From Myxococcales bacterium (GTDB taxonomy: Bacteria; Myxococcota_A; Bradymonadia; UBA7976; UBA1532), in contig JACKDL010000010.1 of the NCBI GenBank assembly GCA_020633555.1, positions 62,001 to 126,000 on the forward strand: DNA of 64,000 nucleotides, written 5' to 3'. The position numbers were made by a program, and so were the translations under genes. Position 1 is the stretch's first letter. Each line of letters opens with the position of its first letter. This document shows, piece by piece, positions 47,641-58,100 of the stretch. The notes beneath the pieces were generated by a model. It searched no databases and was not told where the DNA came from. It saw nothing but the letters and a program-made list of their open reading frames with translations.

Positions 47641-47925
47641 GACTCGTCCCCCACGTCCGGCTCGTCGGCCGCACGCCCATCCCAAGCGTGGTATAGGGCG
47701 CTGTGAAACATTCCGCCATGGATAAAATCTCCGACTATTCCCAGGGAACGTGGCGGATTTTGGCCGTGCGCAGGACAGGTCGTTGCGAGACTAGCGACGC
47801 AGCGCGACTGCACGGCCCGACGGGCCCGAGAAGCGGCTGACGATTTGCACGGAGAGCCGCCGGCGGCGGCGGCTGGAGGGGCGCGGGCAGGTCGGGCGGG
47901 GCGCCGCGACGGGGCGGGCGTCAGA

Positions 47926-48165
47926 TCAGGCCAGGCGCTCGGGCACCATGGGGGCCAGCATCTTCTCGAGGGCCAGCGTGTGCGCGCAGTAGGTGTGGTG
48001 CGAGAAGTACTCGCAGTCGCACTCGAAGGTCTTGTCGGCGTACTTGACCACGTGCTCGTGGTTGTCGCCGTGGAAGTTCACGGTGAAGTTCCGGAAGACG
48101 AAGCGCTCACGCTCCTCGGCGTACTTGTCGGCCTTCTCGACCTTGCGGGCCAGCGAACTCTCCAT
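47926..48165 (-). CDS. SWIM zinc-finger microprotein
   Basis: 79-residue protein: a basic N-terminal helix (ESSLARKVEKADKYAEERER) and a SWIM-type zinc motif CDCEYFSHHTYCAHTLALEK, i.e. CxCx8CxH. SWIM motifs bind nucleic acid or protein; stand-alone versions of this length are widespread but uncharacterised. ATG 48165 has a G/A-rich stretch upstream (GGGAGGTTCCCC), supporting this start over an in-frame one further up. Divergent from the molybdopterin oxidoreductase; nothing else is coupled to it. The 285 bp between it and the RHS operon hold no gene that I can see. Confidence 0.8.
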   Translation of the reverse strand: MESSLARKVEKADKYAEERERFVFRNFTVNFHGDNHEHVVKYADKTFECDCEYFSHHTYCAHTLALEKMLAPMVPERLA

Positions 48166-48376
48166 GGGGAACCTCCCTGCGTCTGGGTCCGGGTTGCGCC
48201 CGCCGGTGACCCCCTGGCCGCCGGCCGCCGCACCCCTCTGCGGGGCCTCTTTGCCTGCCACGGGGCCGTTTTGCAAGCCCCGGCGCAGCGGGGACGCCGC
48301 GGCGGCGCGCCCGGGCTGGCCAGCGCCCCCTGCGGCGGGCTACGGATGGGGCGGCAGACTGGCAGAGAGGGACCAT

Positions 48377-50578
48377 ATGGCCACGAAGCGACCCGACGCA
48401 GACCGCAGCGCAGACACCCACGAGCACCTGGCCACTTGCCCGCTGTGCGAGGCCACCTGTGGCGTGCGGGTGAAGGTGCAGGGGGGGCAGATCACCCGCA
48501 TTGAGGGCGATCGCGACGACCCCTTCAGCCAGGGCTACATCTGCCCGAAGGCCGCGGCGTTGGCGGATCTGCAGACCGACCCCGACCGCCTGACCCACCC
48601 GCTGCGCAGGACGAAGGGTGGCTGGGCGAAGGTGTCGTGGGACGCCGCGCTGGACGAGGCCGCCGACCGGCTGCACGGGCTGCGGGAGGCCCACGGCCGC
48701 GACGCCGTGGCCGTGTACCTGGGCAACCCGAACGTGCACAACCTGGGCAGCATGCTGTTCGTGCCGGGTCTGGTGCGCGCGCTGGGCACGAAGCGCCGCT
48801 ACAGCGCCACCTCGGTGGACCAGCTCCCCCACATGCTGGCCGCCCAGACCATGTTCGGCCACGGCCTGCTCATGCCCGTGCCCGATCTGGATCGCTGCGA
48901 TCTGCTGTTGGTGTTCGGCGCCAACCCCGTGGTGTCGAACGGCAGCATCATGACGGCGCCCTTTGTGCGCAAGCGGCTGCAGGCCATCGCCCAGCGGGGG
49001 CAGGTGCACGTGTTCGATCCGCGGCGGACCGAGACCGCGCAGGTGGCCACCGCCCACCACGCCATCCGGCCCGGCACCGACGCCCTGGCCCTGCTGGCGC
49101 TGCTGCACGTGGTGTTCGCCGAGGGGGCACCGAAGCTGGGGCACCTGGCCGACGGGGCCGCCCACCTGGACCGCCTGCAGGCCTGGGCCGCCGACTTCCC
49201 CCCCGAGCGGGTGGCCAGCGCGACGGGGGTGCCCGCCGACACGCTGCGTGCCCTGGCGCGCCGGCTGCTGGAGACACCCCGAGCCGCCGTGTACGGGCGC
49301 ATGGGCGCCTGCACCCAGGCCTTTGGCGGCGTCACGGCGATGCTGCTGTACGCCCTGAACGCGGTGACGGGGCACCTGGACACCCCCGGCGGGCTGATGT
49401 TCGCCGAGCCGGCGGTGGCCGCGGTGCACCCACCCTTCGGGCGCCCCGGGGCGGCCCGCAACCGGTTCGGGCGCTGGCACAGTCGGGTTCGCGGGCTGCC
49501 TGAGTTCTTCGGTGAGCTGCCGGTGGCCACCCTGGCCGAGGACATCCTGGACCCCGGCGACGACGCCACCCGCGGGCTGGTGCTGTGGGCGGGCAACCCG
49601 GTGCTGTCGTGCCCCAACGGGCGTCGGCTGGACGAGGCCCTGACCGGACTGGACTTCATGGTGGCGGTGGACCTGTACCGCACCGAGACGAACCGCCACG
49701 CTCATCTGCTCCTGCCGGCGGCGCCGCCGCTGTCGCGGGACCACTACGACCTGGCCTTCAACCTGCTGGCGGTGCGCAACCACGCGAAGTTCGCCCCGGC
49801 GGTGCTGCCCGCCCCCGACGAGACCCGGCAAGACTGGCAGATCGCGCACGGCCTGCAGCGCCGGCTGGAGGCGCGGGCGGGGGCCTCACTGGCTCAACGG
49901 GCGGCCACCGCCGCCCTGGGTCGGTTGGGCCCGCGCGGAGTCCTCGACCTGGCGCTGCGCGCGGGCCCGTACGGCGCGCGCACCGGCCTGAAGGGGCTGG
50001 CGCTGGGCCGCCTGAAGGCGAACCCGCACGGCGTGGATCTAGGGGCGCTGCGCCCCTGCCTGCGCCGCCGAATGGCCAAAGGCTGGCCGGGCGTGGATCT
50101 GTGCCCCGACGCCTTCGCCGATGAGCACGCGCGGCTGAGCGCCGCCCTGGATGCCCCTGCCGAGGGGCTGGTGCTGATCGGGCGGCGGCTGCTGCGCAGC
50201 AACAACTCCTGGCTGCACAACAGCCCACGGCTGCTGAAGGGCAAGGATCGCTGCACCGTGTTGATCCACCCCGAGGACGCAGCGGCCCGGGGCATTGAGG
50301 AGGGCGCGGCGGTGGAGATTGAGTCCCGCGTGGGCCGGGTGCAGGCACCCGCCGAGCTGTCCACCGAGGTGATGCCCGGCGTGGTGAGCCTGCCCCACGG
50401 CTTCGGCCACGACCGCGAAGGCGTGAGCTGGACCGTCGCGGCGGCCCACCCCGGCCGCAGCGTGAACGACCTGACCGACGATCAGCGGGTGGATCCCCTG
50501 TCGGGCAATGCGGCGCTGAACGGGACGCCGGTGACGGTCAGGCTGGCGGGGGCGAGCGGGGATCACGACCGCTCGTAA
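48377..50578 (+). CDS. Molybdopterin-dependent oxidoreductase with [4Fe-4S] site
   Basis: 733-residue DMSO-reductase-superfamily enzyme. N-terminal iron-sulfur motif CPLCEATCG with the fourth Cys in YICPKA, then GGWAKVSWDAALDEAADRL, LLVFGANPVVSNGS, HVFDPRRTETAQVA and the C-terminal cofactor domain (HPEDAAARGIEEGAAVEIES, VSLPHGFGH). There is no Tat signal, so it is predicted cytoplasmic. No iron-sulfur partner, membrane subunit or cofactor-assembly gene lies nearby, suggesting a single-subunit enzyme like those found in actinobacteria and myxobacteria. Substrate unknown. ATG 48377 chosen as the first Met before the Cys motif. Confidence 0.9.
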   Translation: MATKRPDADRSADTHEHLATCPLCEATCGVRVKVQGGQITRIEGDRDDPFSQGYICPKAAALADLQTDPDRLTHPLRRTKGGWAKVSWDAALDEAADRLHGLREAHGRDAVAVYLGNPNVHNLGSMLFVPGLVRALGTKRRYSATSVDQLPHMLAAQTMFGHGLLMPVPDLDRCDLLLVFGANPVVSNGSIMTAPFVRKRLQAIAQRGQVHVFDPRRTETAQVATAHHAIRPGTDALALLALLHVVFAEGAPKLGHLADGAAHLDRLQAWAADFPPERVASATGVPADTLRALARRLLETPRAAVYGRMGACTQAFGGVTAMLLYALNAVTGHLDTPGGLMFAEPAVAAVHPPFGRPGAARNRFGRWHSRVRGLPEFFGELPVATLAEDILDPGDDATRGLVLWAGNPVLSCPNGRRLDEALTGLDFMVAVDLYRTETNRHAHLLLPAAPPLSRDHYDLAFNLLAVRNHAKFAPAVLPAPDETRQDWQIAHGLQRRLEARAGASLAQRAATAALGRLGPRGVLDLALRAGPYGARTGLKGLALGRLKANPHGVDLGALRPCLRRRMAKGWPGVDLCPDAFADEHARLSAALDAPAEGLVLIGRRLLRSNNSWLHNSPRLLKGKDRCTVLIHPEDAAARGIEEGAAVEIESRVGRVQAPAELSTEVMPGVVSLPHGFGHDREGVSWTVAAAHPGRSVNDLTDDQRVDPLSGNAALNGTPVTVRLAGASGDHDRS

Positions 50579-50720
50579 GGCCGCATTCCAGCGGCGGAAG
50601 GCGCCAGCGCGCGGGCAGGCGCCCGATCCACCGCGGCGGCCGGACGGAGCACGCGTGAGGCCCACGCTGGTGCCGCCGACGCCACTGCCGGTACGCTCCC
50701 CGCTCAGGGGAGGACACACC

Positions 50721-52283
50721 ATGCGCTACGAGTGGTTGGTGAGGAGCATCCAGGCGTCGCTGCTGGCGGCGCTGGGGGCCGGTTGCGAGACCGAAGAGCG
50801 GGTCCGCGCCGAGGTAGACGACACGGGCATGCGCGCCGACGGCGCCGCCGATGGGGCGCTGACCGACCGGGGCCTGCCGCCCGACGTGGGGCCGCTGGCC
50901 GATCTGAGCGCGCTGGACATGCGCCCGGCCCGTGATCGCGGCGTGGATCGGGACGGCAGCCCGGTGGACGCGGCGGCGGGGGACGCGTTGCCAGAGGACG
51001 CCGGGGCCGACGCCGCCCTGCCGCCAGGGCCCTGCGGGCAGGCCCAGCCGGTGCTGAACGCCGCCGGGCAGCCCAGCGGCTGGGTGCGCTGCGAGGACGG
51101 CTCGCTCAACCGAGTCCAAGCCACCGCCTGTCCCGGTGCGCCCCCCGGCAACGCCTGCCCCGAGGGCGGCGGCGGCCAGTGCACGGTGGACAGCGACTGC
51201 GGCGCTCGCCCCCTCGGGCGCTGCGTCATGGTCTTCCTGGGCGGCAAGCAGGCGGCGGACTGCGGGTGCGTGTACGGCTGCGAGGCGGACGCGGACTGCG
51301 GCGACGGGCAGATCTGCCTGTGCGACGCCGCCGAGGGCTCCCGCTGCGTGCGCGCGACCTGTGCCACCAACGCCGAGTGCGGGCCCGGCGAGTGCGGGCT
51401 GAGCGCCTTCGACGACGGCTGCGGTGTGAACTACAGCCTGGCCTGCCGCACCGGCGACGACACGTGCCGCTCGAACACCGAGTGCGCCCAGGGCAACTTC
51501 GAGGCCTGCACGCCGCACTACCAGACGGGGGTGTGGAGCTGTCAGGGCCAGGGTGTGTGCGGGCGCCCGCTGCAGGTGGCCGGCGCGCCCCGGCTGGCCC
51601 CGCCGGCCGAGCGCAGCGACTGGGCCGAGCCCCTGCGGCCCCAGGTGGTGCCAGCCGAGCAGGCCGCTGCCCTGGCGGCCTTCTGGGGCCACATCGGCGC
51701 CCTGGAGCACGCCTCGGTGGCCAGCTTCGGGAAGTTCAGCTTGCAGCTCATGGCCCTGGGGGCCCCTGCGGATCTGCTGGCGGACACCCAGCGCGCCGCC
51801 GCCGACGAGGTGGTGCATGCCCGGCTGGCCTACGGGCTGGCCAGCGCCTACGCACAGGCGCCGGTGGGCCCCGGCCCGCTGGCTCTGGGCGATCTGGCCA
51901 TCGACACCGACCCCGTCCGGGTGGTGCACGACCTTGTGGCCGAGGCCTGCGTGGGCGAGACGCTGGGGGCCGCCGAGGCGCTGGCGGCCGCCGCCGAGGC
52001 GCGGGACCCCGAGGTGGCCGCCGTGTGGCAGCGCATCGCCCGCGACGAGCTGGCCCACGCGCGGCTGGGCTGGCGCACGCTCCAGTGGTTGCTGCGGACG
52101 TTCCCGCAGACCCGCAGCGCTGCGGGGGCGGCCTTCGACGCCGCCACCGCCGAGTGGACGGCCCGCGCGCGCGCCGCGCGCCCCGACGCCGGCCTGCCCG
52201 GGGTGCCGTCGCGCCAGGACCGGGCCCAGGTGCACCTGGCCACCCTGGCCCAGGTCATCCCCGCCGCCCGCGCCGCCGCCTGA
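50721..52283 (+). CDS. Surface lipoprotein with Cys-rich region and ferritin-like domain
   Basis: 520-residue lipoprotein (signal ending GAGC), acidic Asp/Ala linker (about 25-100), a Cys-rich module (about 150-285; CTVDSDCG, CEADADCGDGQIC, CATNAECGPGEC), then a four-helix ferritin-like domain (about 305-470). Di-iron ligand set is complete: Glu in GALEHAS, ExxH in ADEVVHA, Glu in CVGETLG, ExxH in RDELAHA. Activity could be iron oxidation, peroxide handling or metal storage on the outer membrane or periplasmic face. ATG 50721 follows GGGGAGG. First of four same-strand lipoprotein genes. Confidence 0.83.
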   Translation: MRYEWLVRSIQASLLAALGAGCETEERVRAEVDDTGMRADGAADGALTDRGLPPDVGPLADLSALDMRPARDRGVDRDGSPVDAAAGDALPEDAGADAALPPGPCGQAQPVLNAAGQPSGWVRCEDGSLNRVQATACPGAPPGNACPEGGGGQCTVDSDCGARPLGRCVMVFLGGKQAADCGCVYGCEADADCGDGQICLCDAAEGSRCVRATCATNAECGPGECGLSAFDDGCGVNYSLACRTGDDTCRSNTECAQGNFEACTPHYQTGVWSCQGQGVCGRPLQVAGAPRLAPPAERSDWAEPLRPQVVPAEQAAALAAFWGHIGALEHASVASFGKFSLQLMALGAPADLLADTQRAAADEVVHARLAYGLASAYAQAPVGPGPLALGDLAIDTDPVRVVHDLVAEACVGETLGAAEALAAAAEARDPEVAAVWQRIARDELAHARLGWRTLQWLLRTFPQTRSAAGAAFDAATAEWTARARAARPDAGLPGVPSRQDRAQVHLATLAQVIPAARAAA

Positions 52284-52304
52284 TCGGCGCAGCCCGCCCC
52301 GCTT

Positions 52305-52343
52305 GCCAGCGCCCCGACCCCAGCGACACAGTGGGGCCCTGGC
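52305..52343. terminator. Imperfect hairpin after the ferritin-like gene
   Basis: GCCAG..CCCC pairs with GGGG..CTGGC around a 17-nt loop with a 2-nt mismatch. It lies between the ferritin-like and Gly-rich lipoprotein genes; no U-run. Confidence 0.3.
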
Positions 52344-52356
52344 GACAGGAGTCATC

Positions 52357-53757
52357 ATGCGCGTTGTGTTCCGGCTGGCCCTGGTCAGCGTGGTGTGGCT
52401 GAGCGGCGGGTGTGCGCCCGGCGGCGGTGGTTCCGCCGGCGGGGGCGACTGCCGGCGGGCGGCCGAGGCCTGCGCGCCGGGCTTCGCCTGTGTGGATCTG
52501 GGCGACGGCTACGAGTGCGTCGTGGGTCCCGCGGGCGATCAAGGGCCGCAGGGCGGTCAGGGCGGTCAGGGCGGCGGCGCGGGCGGCCAAGGTGGCGCAG
52601 GTGGCCAGGGCGGTGGCGAAGGTGGCCAGGGCGGCGGCGCCGGCGGTCAAGGCGGCGCGGGGGGCGGCCCCGGCGATGATCTCATCGACATCTCAGGCGT
52701 GCAGATCGACGCGCCGCTCACCGAGGACGGTGCGGCCCACGTCGTGTATCCCGAACAGGACGTGGCGGTGCGCTTCGACTGGGCCATCCGCCAGAGCCCG
52801 GACTGCGAGAGCTGCCGCGCCCAGATCCTGCTGGAGTTCCAGGACCAGTACCTGGCGTGCGTCTACGACGGCTCGCCCGGGCTGGGCGGCCAGACGGGCC
52901 GGTTCCAGGAGGTCATCCCCGTGCCGGATCTGCCCCGCCAGCGCTTTGCCCTGCGCTGGCACCGGGTGCAGGCGGCGGACTGCGAAGCGGCGGCCGCGCG
53001 GCTGGCCGAGAGCGCCCGCGGCGAGCTGGGCACCGTCGAGGTGCGGCTCGGGCTGGGGCCGTTCACCTTCCATAACCCAGGCCGCATCAGCATTCCCGGC
53101 GACGGCGCCCAGCACTGCTTCAACCTGGAGTGCCCCGAGGGCACCGTGCCCCTGGTGGCTGGCGGCGAGATCGGTGGGGAGCACGATCTGGTGAAGGACC
53201 GGGCGGTGGGCGAGCGGCAGTGGCAGCGCTGCTTCGTGGCCGAGCGGGTGGGCGTGCCGGTGCGCGAGGCGCGCTACAGCCTGCTGTGCGCCGAGACCCC
53301 GGGCGCCACCGTCACCCGGGTGGAAGCGACGGACGGGGCCGGCGCCGATCGACTGACGACCGTGGGGGTGGACTGCCCCGAGGGGAGCTACGCCGTGCAC
53401 GGCGGGGGCGCGTGGCCGCGAGGCTGGAAGGTGCTCAGCCGGCTGACGGACGGGCGCCGCTTCGAGATCACCGGGCAGGGCGCCTCGGGCAACGTCACGG
53501 CGCAGGCCATCTGCGTGGCCGGCATCCCGCAGCCGATGGTGGTGCGCGAAGAGGTGGAGCTGGCCCTGGGCGGCGCCTGCGGCGGAGTGAACTGTCCCGA
53601 GGACTGGCGCGCCATCGGCGGCGGCGCCACCCTGCCCCAGCCGCTGGACCTGGAGGTCTACGGGCTGAACAACTTCGGGTTCAACGTCTGCGGGGTGAAC
53701 GCCCAGCGGCCCAGCCTGAGCATCGAGATCATGGCCCAATGCGTGCCGTTCCGATGA
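52357..53757 (+). CDS. Lipoprotein with collagen-like Gly-rich stalk
   Basis: 466-residue lipoprotein: signal with lipobox SGGC, a small Cys-containing segment (CRRAAEACAPGFACVDLG), a Gly/Gln/Ala stalk of about 45 residues (GGQGGQGGGAGGQGGAGGQ), then a beta-rich globular part of unknown family. Within that part, two segments with spaced Cys (CFNLECPEGT, CGGVNCPEDW) and the repeated CPEGxxxVxGGG pattern suggest tandem related modules. ATG 52357 has AGGAG 6 nt upstream. Its stop overlaps the metallopeptidase ATG by 4 nt, so the two are made together. Confidence 0.72.
   Translation: MRVVFRLALVSVVWLSGGCAPGGGGSAGGGDCRRAAEACAPGFACVDLGDGYECVVGPAGDQGPQGGQGGQGGGAGGQGGAGGQGGGEGGQGGGAGGQGGAGGGPGDDLIDISGVQIDAPLTEDGAAHVVYPEQDVAVRFDWAIRQSPDCESCRAQILLEFQDQYLACVYDGSPGLGGQTGRFQEVIPVPDLPRQRFALRWHRVQAADCEAAAARLAESARGELGTVEVRLGLGPFTFHNPGRISIPGDGAQHCFNLECPEGTVPLVAGGEIGGEHDLVKDRAVGERQWQRCFVAERVGVPVREARYSLLCAETPGATVTRVEATDGAGADRLTTVGVDCPEGSYAVHGGGAWPRGWKVLSRLTDGRRFEITGQGASGNVTAQAICVAGIPQPMVVREEVELALGGACGGVNCPEDWRAIGGGATLPQPLDLEVYGLNNFGFNVCGVNAQRPSLSIEIMAQCVPFR
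52540..52679 (+). repeat. Gly/Gln-rich coding repeat tract
   Basis: Reiterated GGCCAGGGCGG/GGCGGCGCGGG-type units encoding G-G-Q and G-G-A triplets. Codons vary at third positions, so it is an old or selected repeat rather than a fresh expansion. Confidence 0.75.
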
Positions 53758-55067
53758 GGCGCTGGGCGCAGATGGCCGGGCTGTGCCTTGGCGTGGCGGC
53801 CTGCGCCCCCGGGGGTGGCGCGGGCGAGGCGCCGGCGAGCACCGACGCTGGCCCAGGGCCCGACCTGGACCCCAAGACCCACGACGGCGAACCACCCGAC
53901 GACGCCGTGGACCTGGCCGTTGACCCCGACGGGGGTACCGACCCGGGCCCCGCGCCCGACGCGGCGCCGCCCGACGCGGGCCTGCCGGGCGATCCCCCAC
54001 GCTGCCCCGAGGTGCAGGTGGGCCCGGTGCCCGCCGCGCTGCGGCTCGATCCCTTCTACACCCAACATGTGGACGTGCGCGGGCTGCCGCTGGTGGCGGG
54101 GCCCGGTGTGCCCGAGGCCGCCTTCCGGGTGGCCGCCTACACCCTCGAAAATCTGCTGGTGGATCAGCCCTGCGCCCGCATGGGCCTGCAGGCGGCCCAC
54201 GTGCGCTTCGGCATCATGGGGCCCGATGACGTCACCAGCGACATGCCCGAGTACAGCGACTTCTACGACGTGTTCCCCGGCACCGACTGGGATGCGCGGG
54301 GGCGCGGCTTCGGGGCCACGGTGGTGCGCCCGCTGACCACGGGCGCCGTGGAAAATCTGCTGCAATCCCGGCAGGATCCGTGGTTTGGCGAGAACATCTT
54401 CCTGCACGAGGTGGCGCACTCGATCTTCGAGTTCGGCGTCGAAGCCGCCGCCGACGGGCAGGCGCAGCGCGACCGGCTGGAGGGGCTGTACCGGGCGGCC
54501 ATGACCGAGGGCCGCTGGGCCAACACGTACGCCGCCACCAACGCCAACGAGTACTGGGCCGAGGGCGTGCAGGATCACTTCGACAACAACCTGTCGGCGG
54601 ATCCGCCGAACGGCGTGCACAACCACGTGGACACCCGTGAGGAGCTGGCCGAGCACGACCCGGCGCTGGCGGCCTACATCGCGGAGCACCTGGGCACCCG
54701 CCGCTGGCCTGCGTACTGCGATCCCGACGGCGCCGGCCCGGCCTGGACCCCCCCGCCCATCCCGGCGGCGGACTGCCCGCAGCGCCTGAGCGAGGCCGCC
54801 GATCAGGGCTGCGACGCCGGCGCCCTGCGCAGCCTGGCGTCGGACGCCCGCGCCGAAGTGATCGCGGTGAACCAGACGCTGACCCCCCTGTCGCTGCACT
54901 GGATCGACTTCCAGGGCCAGCGGGCGCAGACGTACCCGCTGGGGCCCCGGCAGGTGCTGACGATCCAGAGCTTCGCCACCCACGGCTGGGCGATCACCGA
55001 CGCCCAGGGCACCTGCCACGGTGGCTTCGTCACGGGCGACGGGCCCACCCGCTTCATCGTGCGCTGA
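53754..55067 (+). CDS. Lipoprotein zinc metallopeptidase with C-terminal VHL beta domain
   Basis: 437-residue lipoprotein: signal with Cys in VAAC, Pro/Asp linker (about 20-82), a globular domain with the zinc-binding HExxH motif (LHEVAHSIFEFG, about residue 218) and a downstream NEYWAEGVQDHFD that may give the third ligand/acid region. The last ~70 residues (about 369-437) match the beta domain of von Hippel-Lindau protein: VIAVNQTLTPLSLHWIDFQG, YPLGPRQVLTIQSFATHGW, then a TxxxGGF strand. ATG 53754 overlaps the previous stop (ATGA); ATG 53739 is a possible earlier start. Likely a surface protease; the VHL fold would bind a protein or peptide ligand. Confidence 0.8.
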   Translation: MRRWAQMAGLCLGVAACAPGGGAGEAPASTDAGPGPDLDPKTHDGEPPDDAVDLAVDPDGGTDPGPAPDAAPPDAGLPGDPPRCPEVQVGPVPAALRLDPFYTQHVDVRGLPLVAGPGVPEAAFRVAAYTLENLLVDQPCARMGLQAAHVRFGIMGPDDVTSDMPEYSDFYDVFPGTDWDARGRGFGATVVRPLTTGAVENLLQSRQDPWFGENIFLHEVAHSIFEFGVEAAADGQAQRDRLEGLYRAAMTEGRWANTYAATNANEYWAEGVQDHFDNNLSADPPNGVHNHVDTREELAEHDPALAAYIAEHLGTRRWPAYCDPDGAGPAWTPPPIPAADCPQRLSEAADQGCDAGALRSLASDARAEVIAVNQTLTPLSLHWIDFQGQRAQTYPLGPRQVLTIQSFATHGWAITDAQGTCHGGFVTGDGPTRFIVR

Positions 55068-55136
55068 GGTCTTTCGCCGTACGGGGCCCCCTTGCGCCGC
55101 TATACTCCCGCCGCTTTCGACCCGGGGGAGGAACCC

Positions 55137-58100
55137 ATGCGCCGGTGGTTGTTGTTGGTGGGGACCGCGCTCACGCTGAGCGCTTGTGATGACGGCGGCG
55201 GGGGCGGCGGCGCCCAGGACGCCGCCGTACGGGCCGATCAGGCCTTCGAGTGTCAGATCGGTGATCGGCGCTGCGACGGGCTGATCATCGAGGCCTGCGG
55301 CGCCAACGCCATGTGGGCCCCGCTGGGCCCCTGCCCCGCCGGCACCGAGTGCACGGGCGCCGGGCAGTGCACCGAGGTGGCCTGCCAGCCCAACTGCGTG
55401 GACGCCGAGTGCGGCGGCGACGGCTGCGGCGGCGAGTGCGGCGCCTGCGAGGGCGACGAGCAGTGCGTGAGCGGCCGCTGCCAGACCCCGCCCACCCGCT
55501 GCGGCGACGACGAGTGCAACGGCGCCGAGACGTGCAGCACCTGCCCCGCCGACTGCGGCCAGTGTTGCGGCGACGGGGCCTGCGACGGGGCCAACGAGGA
55601 CTGCGCCAACTGCCCCGCCGACTGCGCCTGCGAGGGCGAGGATCGCTGCAACGCCCAAAGCCGGATGTGCGAGGGCTGTACGCCCCAGTGCGCCGGCCGC
55701 GACTGCGGCGACGACGGCTGCGGCGGCGACTGCGGTGAGTGCGAGGCCGGGGTGGCCTGCGGCGCCGATGGCCTGTGCGCGGTGTGCACCCCCATGTGCG
55801 ACGGGCGCGCTTGTGGCCCCGACGGCTGCGGCGGCGACTGTGGCCAGTGCCAGGGCGGCGATCTGTGCAACGACGCGGGCCAGTGCACGGCCCCGCCTGC
55901 GCAGTGTGGCGACGGCGCCTGCGACGCCAACGAGGACTGCAGCACCTGCCCCGCCGACTGCGGCCAGTGCTGTGGCAACGGCCGGTGCGGCGCGGGCGAG
56001 AACTGCGCCACCTGCCCCGCCGACTGCGGCTGCGGCGACGGCCAGGTGTGCAACGCCGAGCGCCGGCAGTGCGTGGATCAGTGCGTGCCCCAGTGCGCCG
56101 GTCGCGACTGCGGGGCCGACGGCTGCGGCGGCGACTGCGGCCAGTGCGGCGCCAATCAGGCCTGTGAGGTGGGCGTGTGCCGCGACCTGTGCGTGCCCGC
56201 CTGCGACGGCCGCGAGTGTGGCGGCGACGGCTGTGGCGGCCGCTGCGGCGACTGCGCCGCCAACGAGCAGTGCGACAACGGGCAGTGCATCCTGCCGTGC
56301 CAGCCCATGTGCGAAGGGCGCGACTGCGGCAGCGACGGCTGCGGGGGCGACTGCGGGCGCTGTGCCCTGGGCCGGTTCTGCAGCCCCGAGGGCACCTGCG
56401 AGCTGGAGTGCGTGCCCGCCTGCGACGGCAGGGCCTGCGGCGATGACGGCTGCGGCGGCACCTGCGGCGCCTGCGCCGCCGGCGAGATGTGCACCCCGGA
56501 CGGCCAGTGCGAGGATCCCGGCGCCCTGTGCCAGGACTGCGCCGCCGACGAGATCTGCCTGGACGGCTTCTGCCGCGGCGAAGACCAGCTCTGCAGCGCC
56601 GCGAACCCCGTGGGCCTGTGCCCCACCGGCCAGGACTGCCTGGCCGGCGTGTGCACCAACCGCGGCAACGCCTGCACCCCCCAGAACCAGACCGGCGTGT
56701 GCCCCCTGGGCGAGCTGTGCCGCGACGGCGCCTGCCAGCCCTTCGACGGCGCCGCCCTGTGCGACGACGACAACGCCTGCACCAGCGATCGCTTCGACCA
56801 GCGCGCGAACCGCTGCGAGCACCGCCCGGTGGACGCCGCCTGCAGCGACGGCAACGGCTGCACCCGCAACCGCTGCGAGGCAGGTGTGTGTCTGGCCGAT
56901 CCCATCGCGGGCTGCATCGAGCCCCCGGCCATCGACGACTACACCACCCCCACCAACGTGGGCGCCTTCGTGCTGTCGGGCACCAAGCCCGCGGGCTCAG
57001 CCATTGAGATCGACGGGCAGCTCGCCATCCCCGAGAGCCCCGAGCAGGCCTGGGAGGCCAACATCAACCTGGTGCCCGGCGAGAACGTCTTCCGGGTGCG
57101 CAGCGTGGACATGGGCACCCGCAGCGCCGAGGTGGTGGTGCGCGTGGTGTACGACATCACCCCGCCCACGGTGAGCGCGAGCCCGGCGGGGGGCGTCTTC
57201 CTGAACCCGGTGAGCGTGACCGTGGCCGCCAGCGAGGGCGCCGAGGTGTACTACACCGACGACGGCGGCACGCCCGACCGCTGGTCCAAGTCCTTCCGCT
57301 CGGCCAAGCAGTTCCGCGTGTTCCACGACACCACCCTGAAGTTCCTGGCGCTGGACGACGCGGGCAACTGGCAGGAGGCGGCGGTCCGCTACGACTTCGA
57401 GATCACCAGCGAGGGCTCGCGCTGGAGCGCCGGCGGGGCGCTGCCCGAGCCGCGCACCCTGGCGGCCGCCGAGCTGCTGGGCGATCGGCTGTTCGTGGTG
57501 GCCGGCACCGACGGCCAGGCCGCGCAGGCCGGCGTGCACGTGTACGACCTGGGCACCGGCGAGTGGAGCAACGGCCCCGCCCTGCAGGTGGCCCGCGCAC
57601 AGCTCTCGTCCGAAGAGGTGGACGGGCGCCTGTACCTCATCGGCGGCGAGGCCGACGGCCTGCCTCTGAACCTGGTGCAGCGCATGCGCGCCGACGAGAT
57701 GGGCTGGGAGAACCTGGCCCCCATGCCCAGCACCCGGTTCGGGCTGGCCACCGTGCACCGCGACACCCGCATCTTCGCCCTGGGCGGCAAGACCAACGGC
57801 GGGGCCGTGCTGGACGTGGTGGAGGTCTACAACATCGCCAACAACAACTGGACCAACCAGGTGGCGCAGATGCCGCGCCCGCGCTTCGGTCACGCGGCGC
57901 TGGAGCACGAAGGGCGCATCTACGTGGTGGGCGGCGAGGACGCCAACGGCACGCCCATCGCCGAGGTGGACATCTACGACATCGGCGCCGACGCCTGGGT
58001 GGCCGGGCCCGCGCTGCCCACGCCCCGCAGCCGGCTGACCCTGACCAAGGACCTGAACCGCGGCAACGTGAACGGCCCCGAGCTGGGCCTGGTGGCTGCC

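Noticed and set aside
47641..47925. Possible small gene between the RHS operon and the SWIM gene
   Set aside because: Short frames here have no ribosome site and no protein-like composition; the stretch is better explained as promoter or leader sequence.
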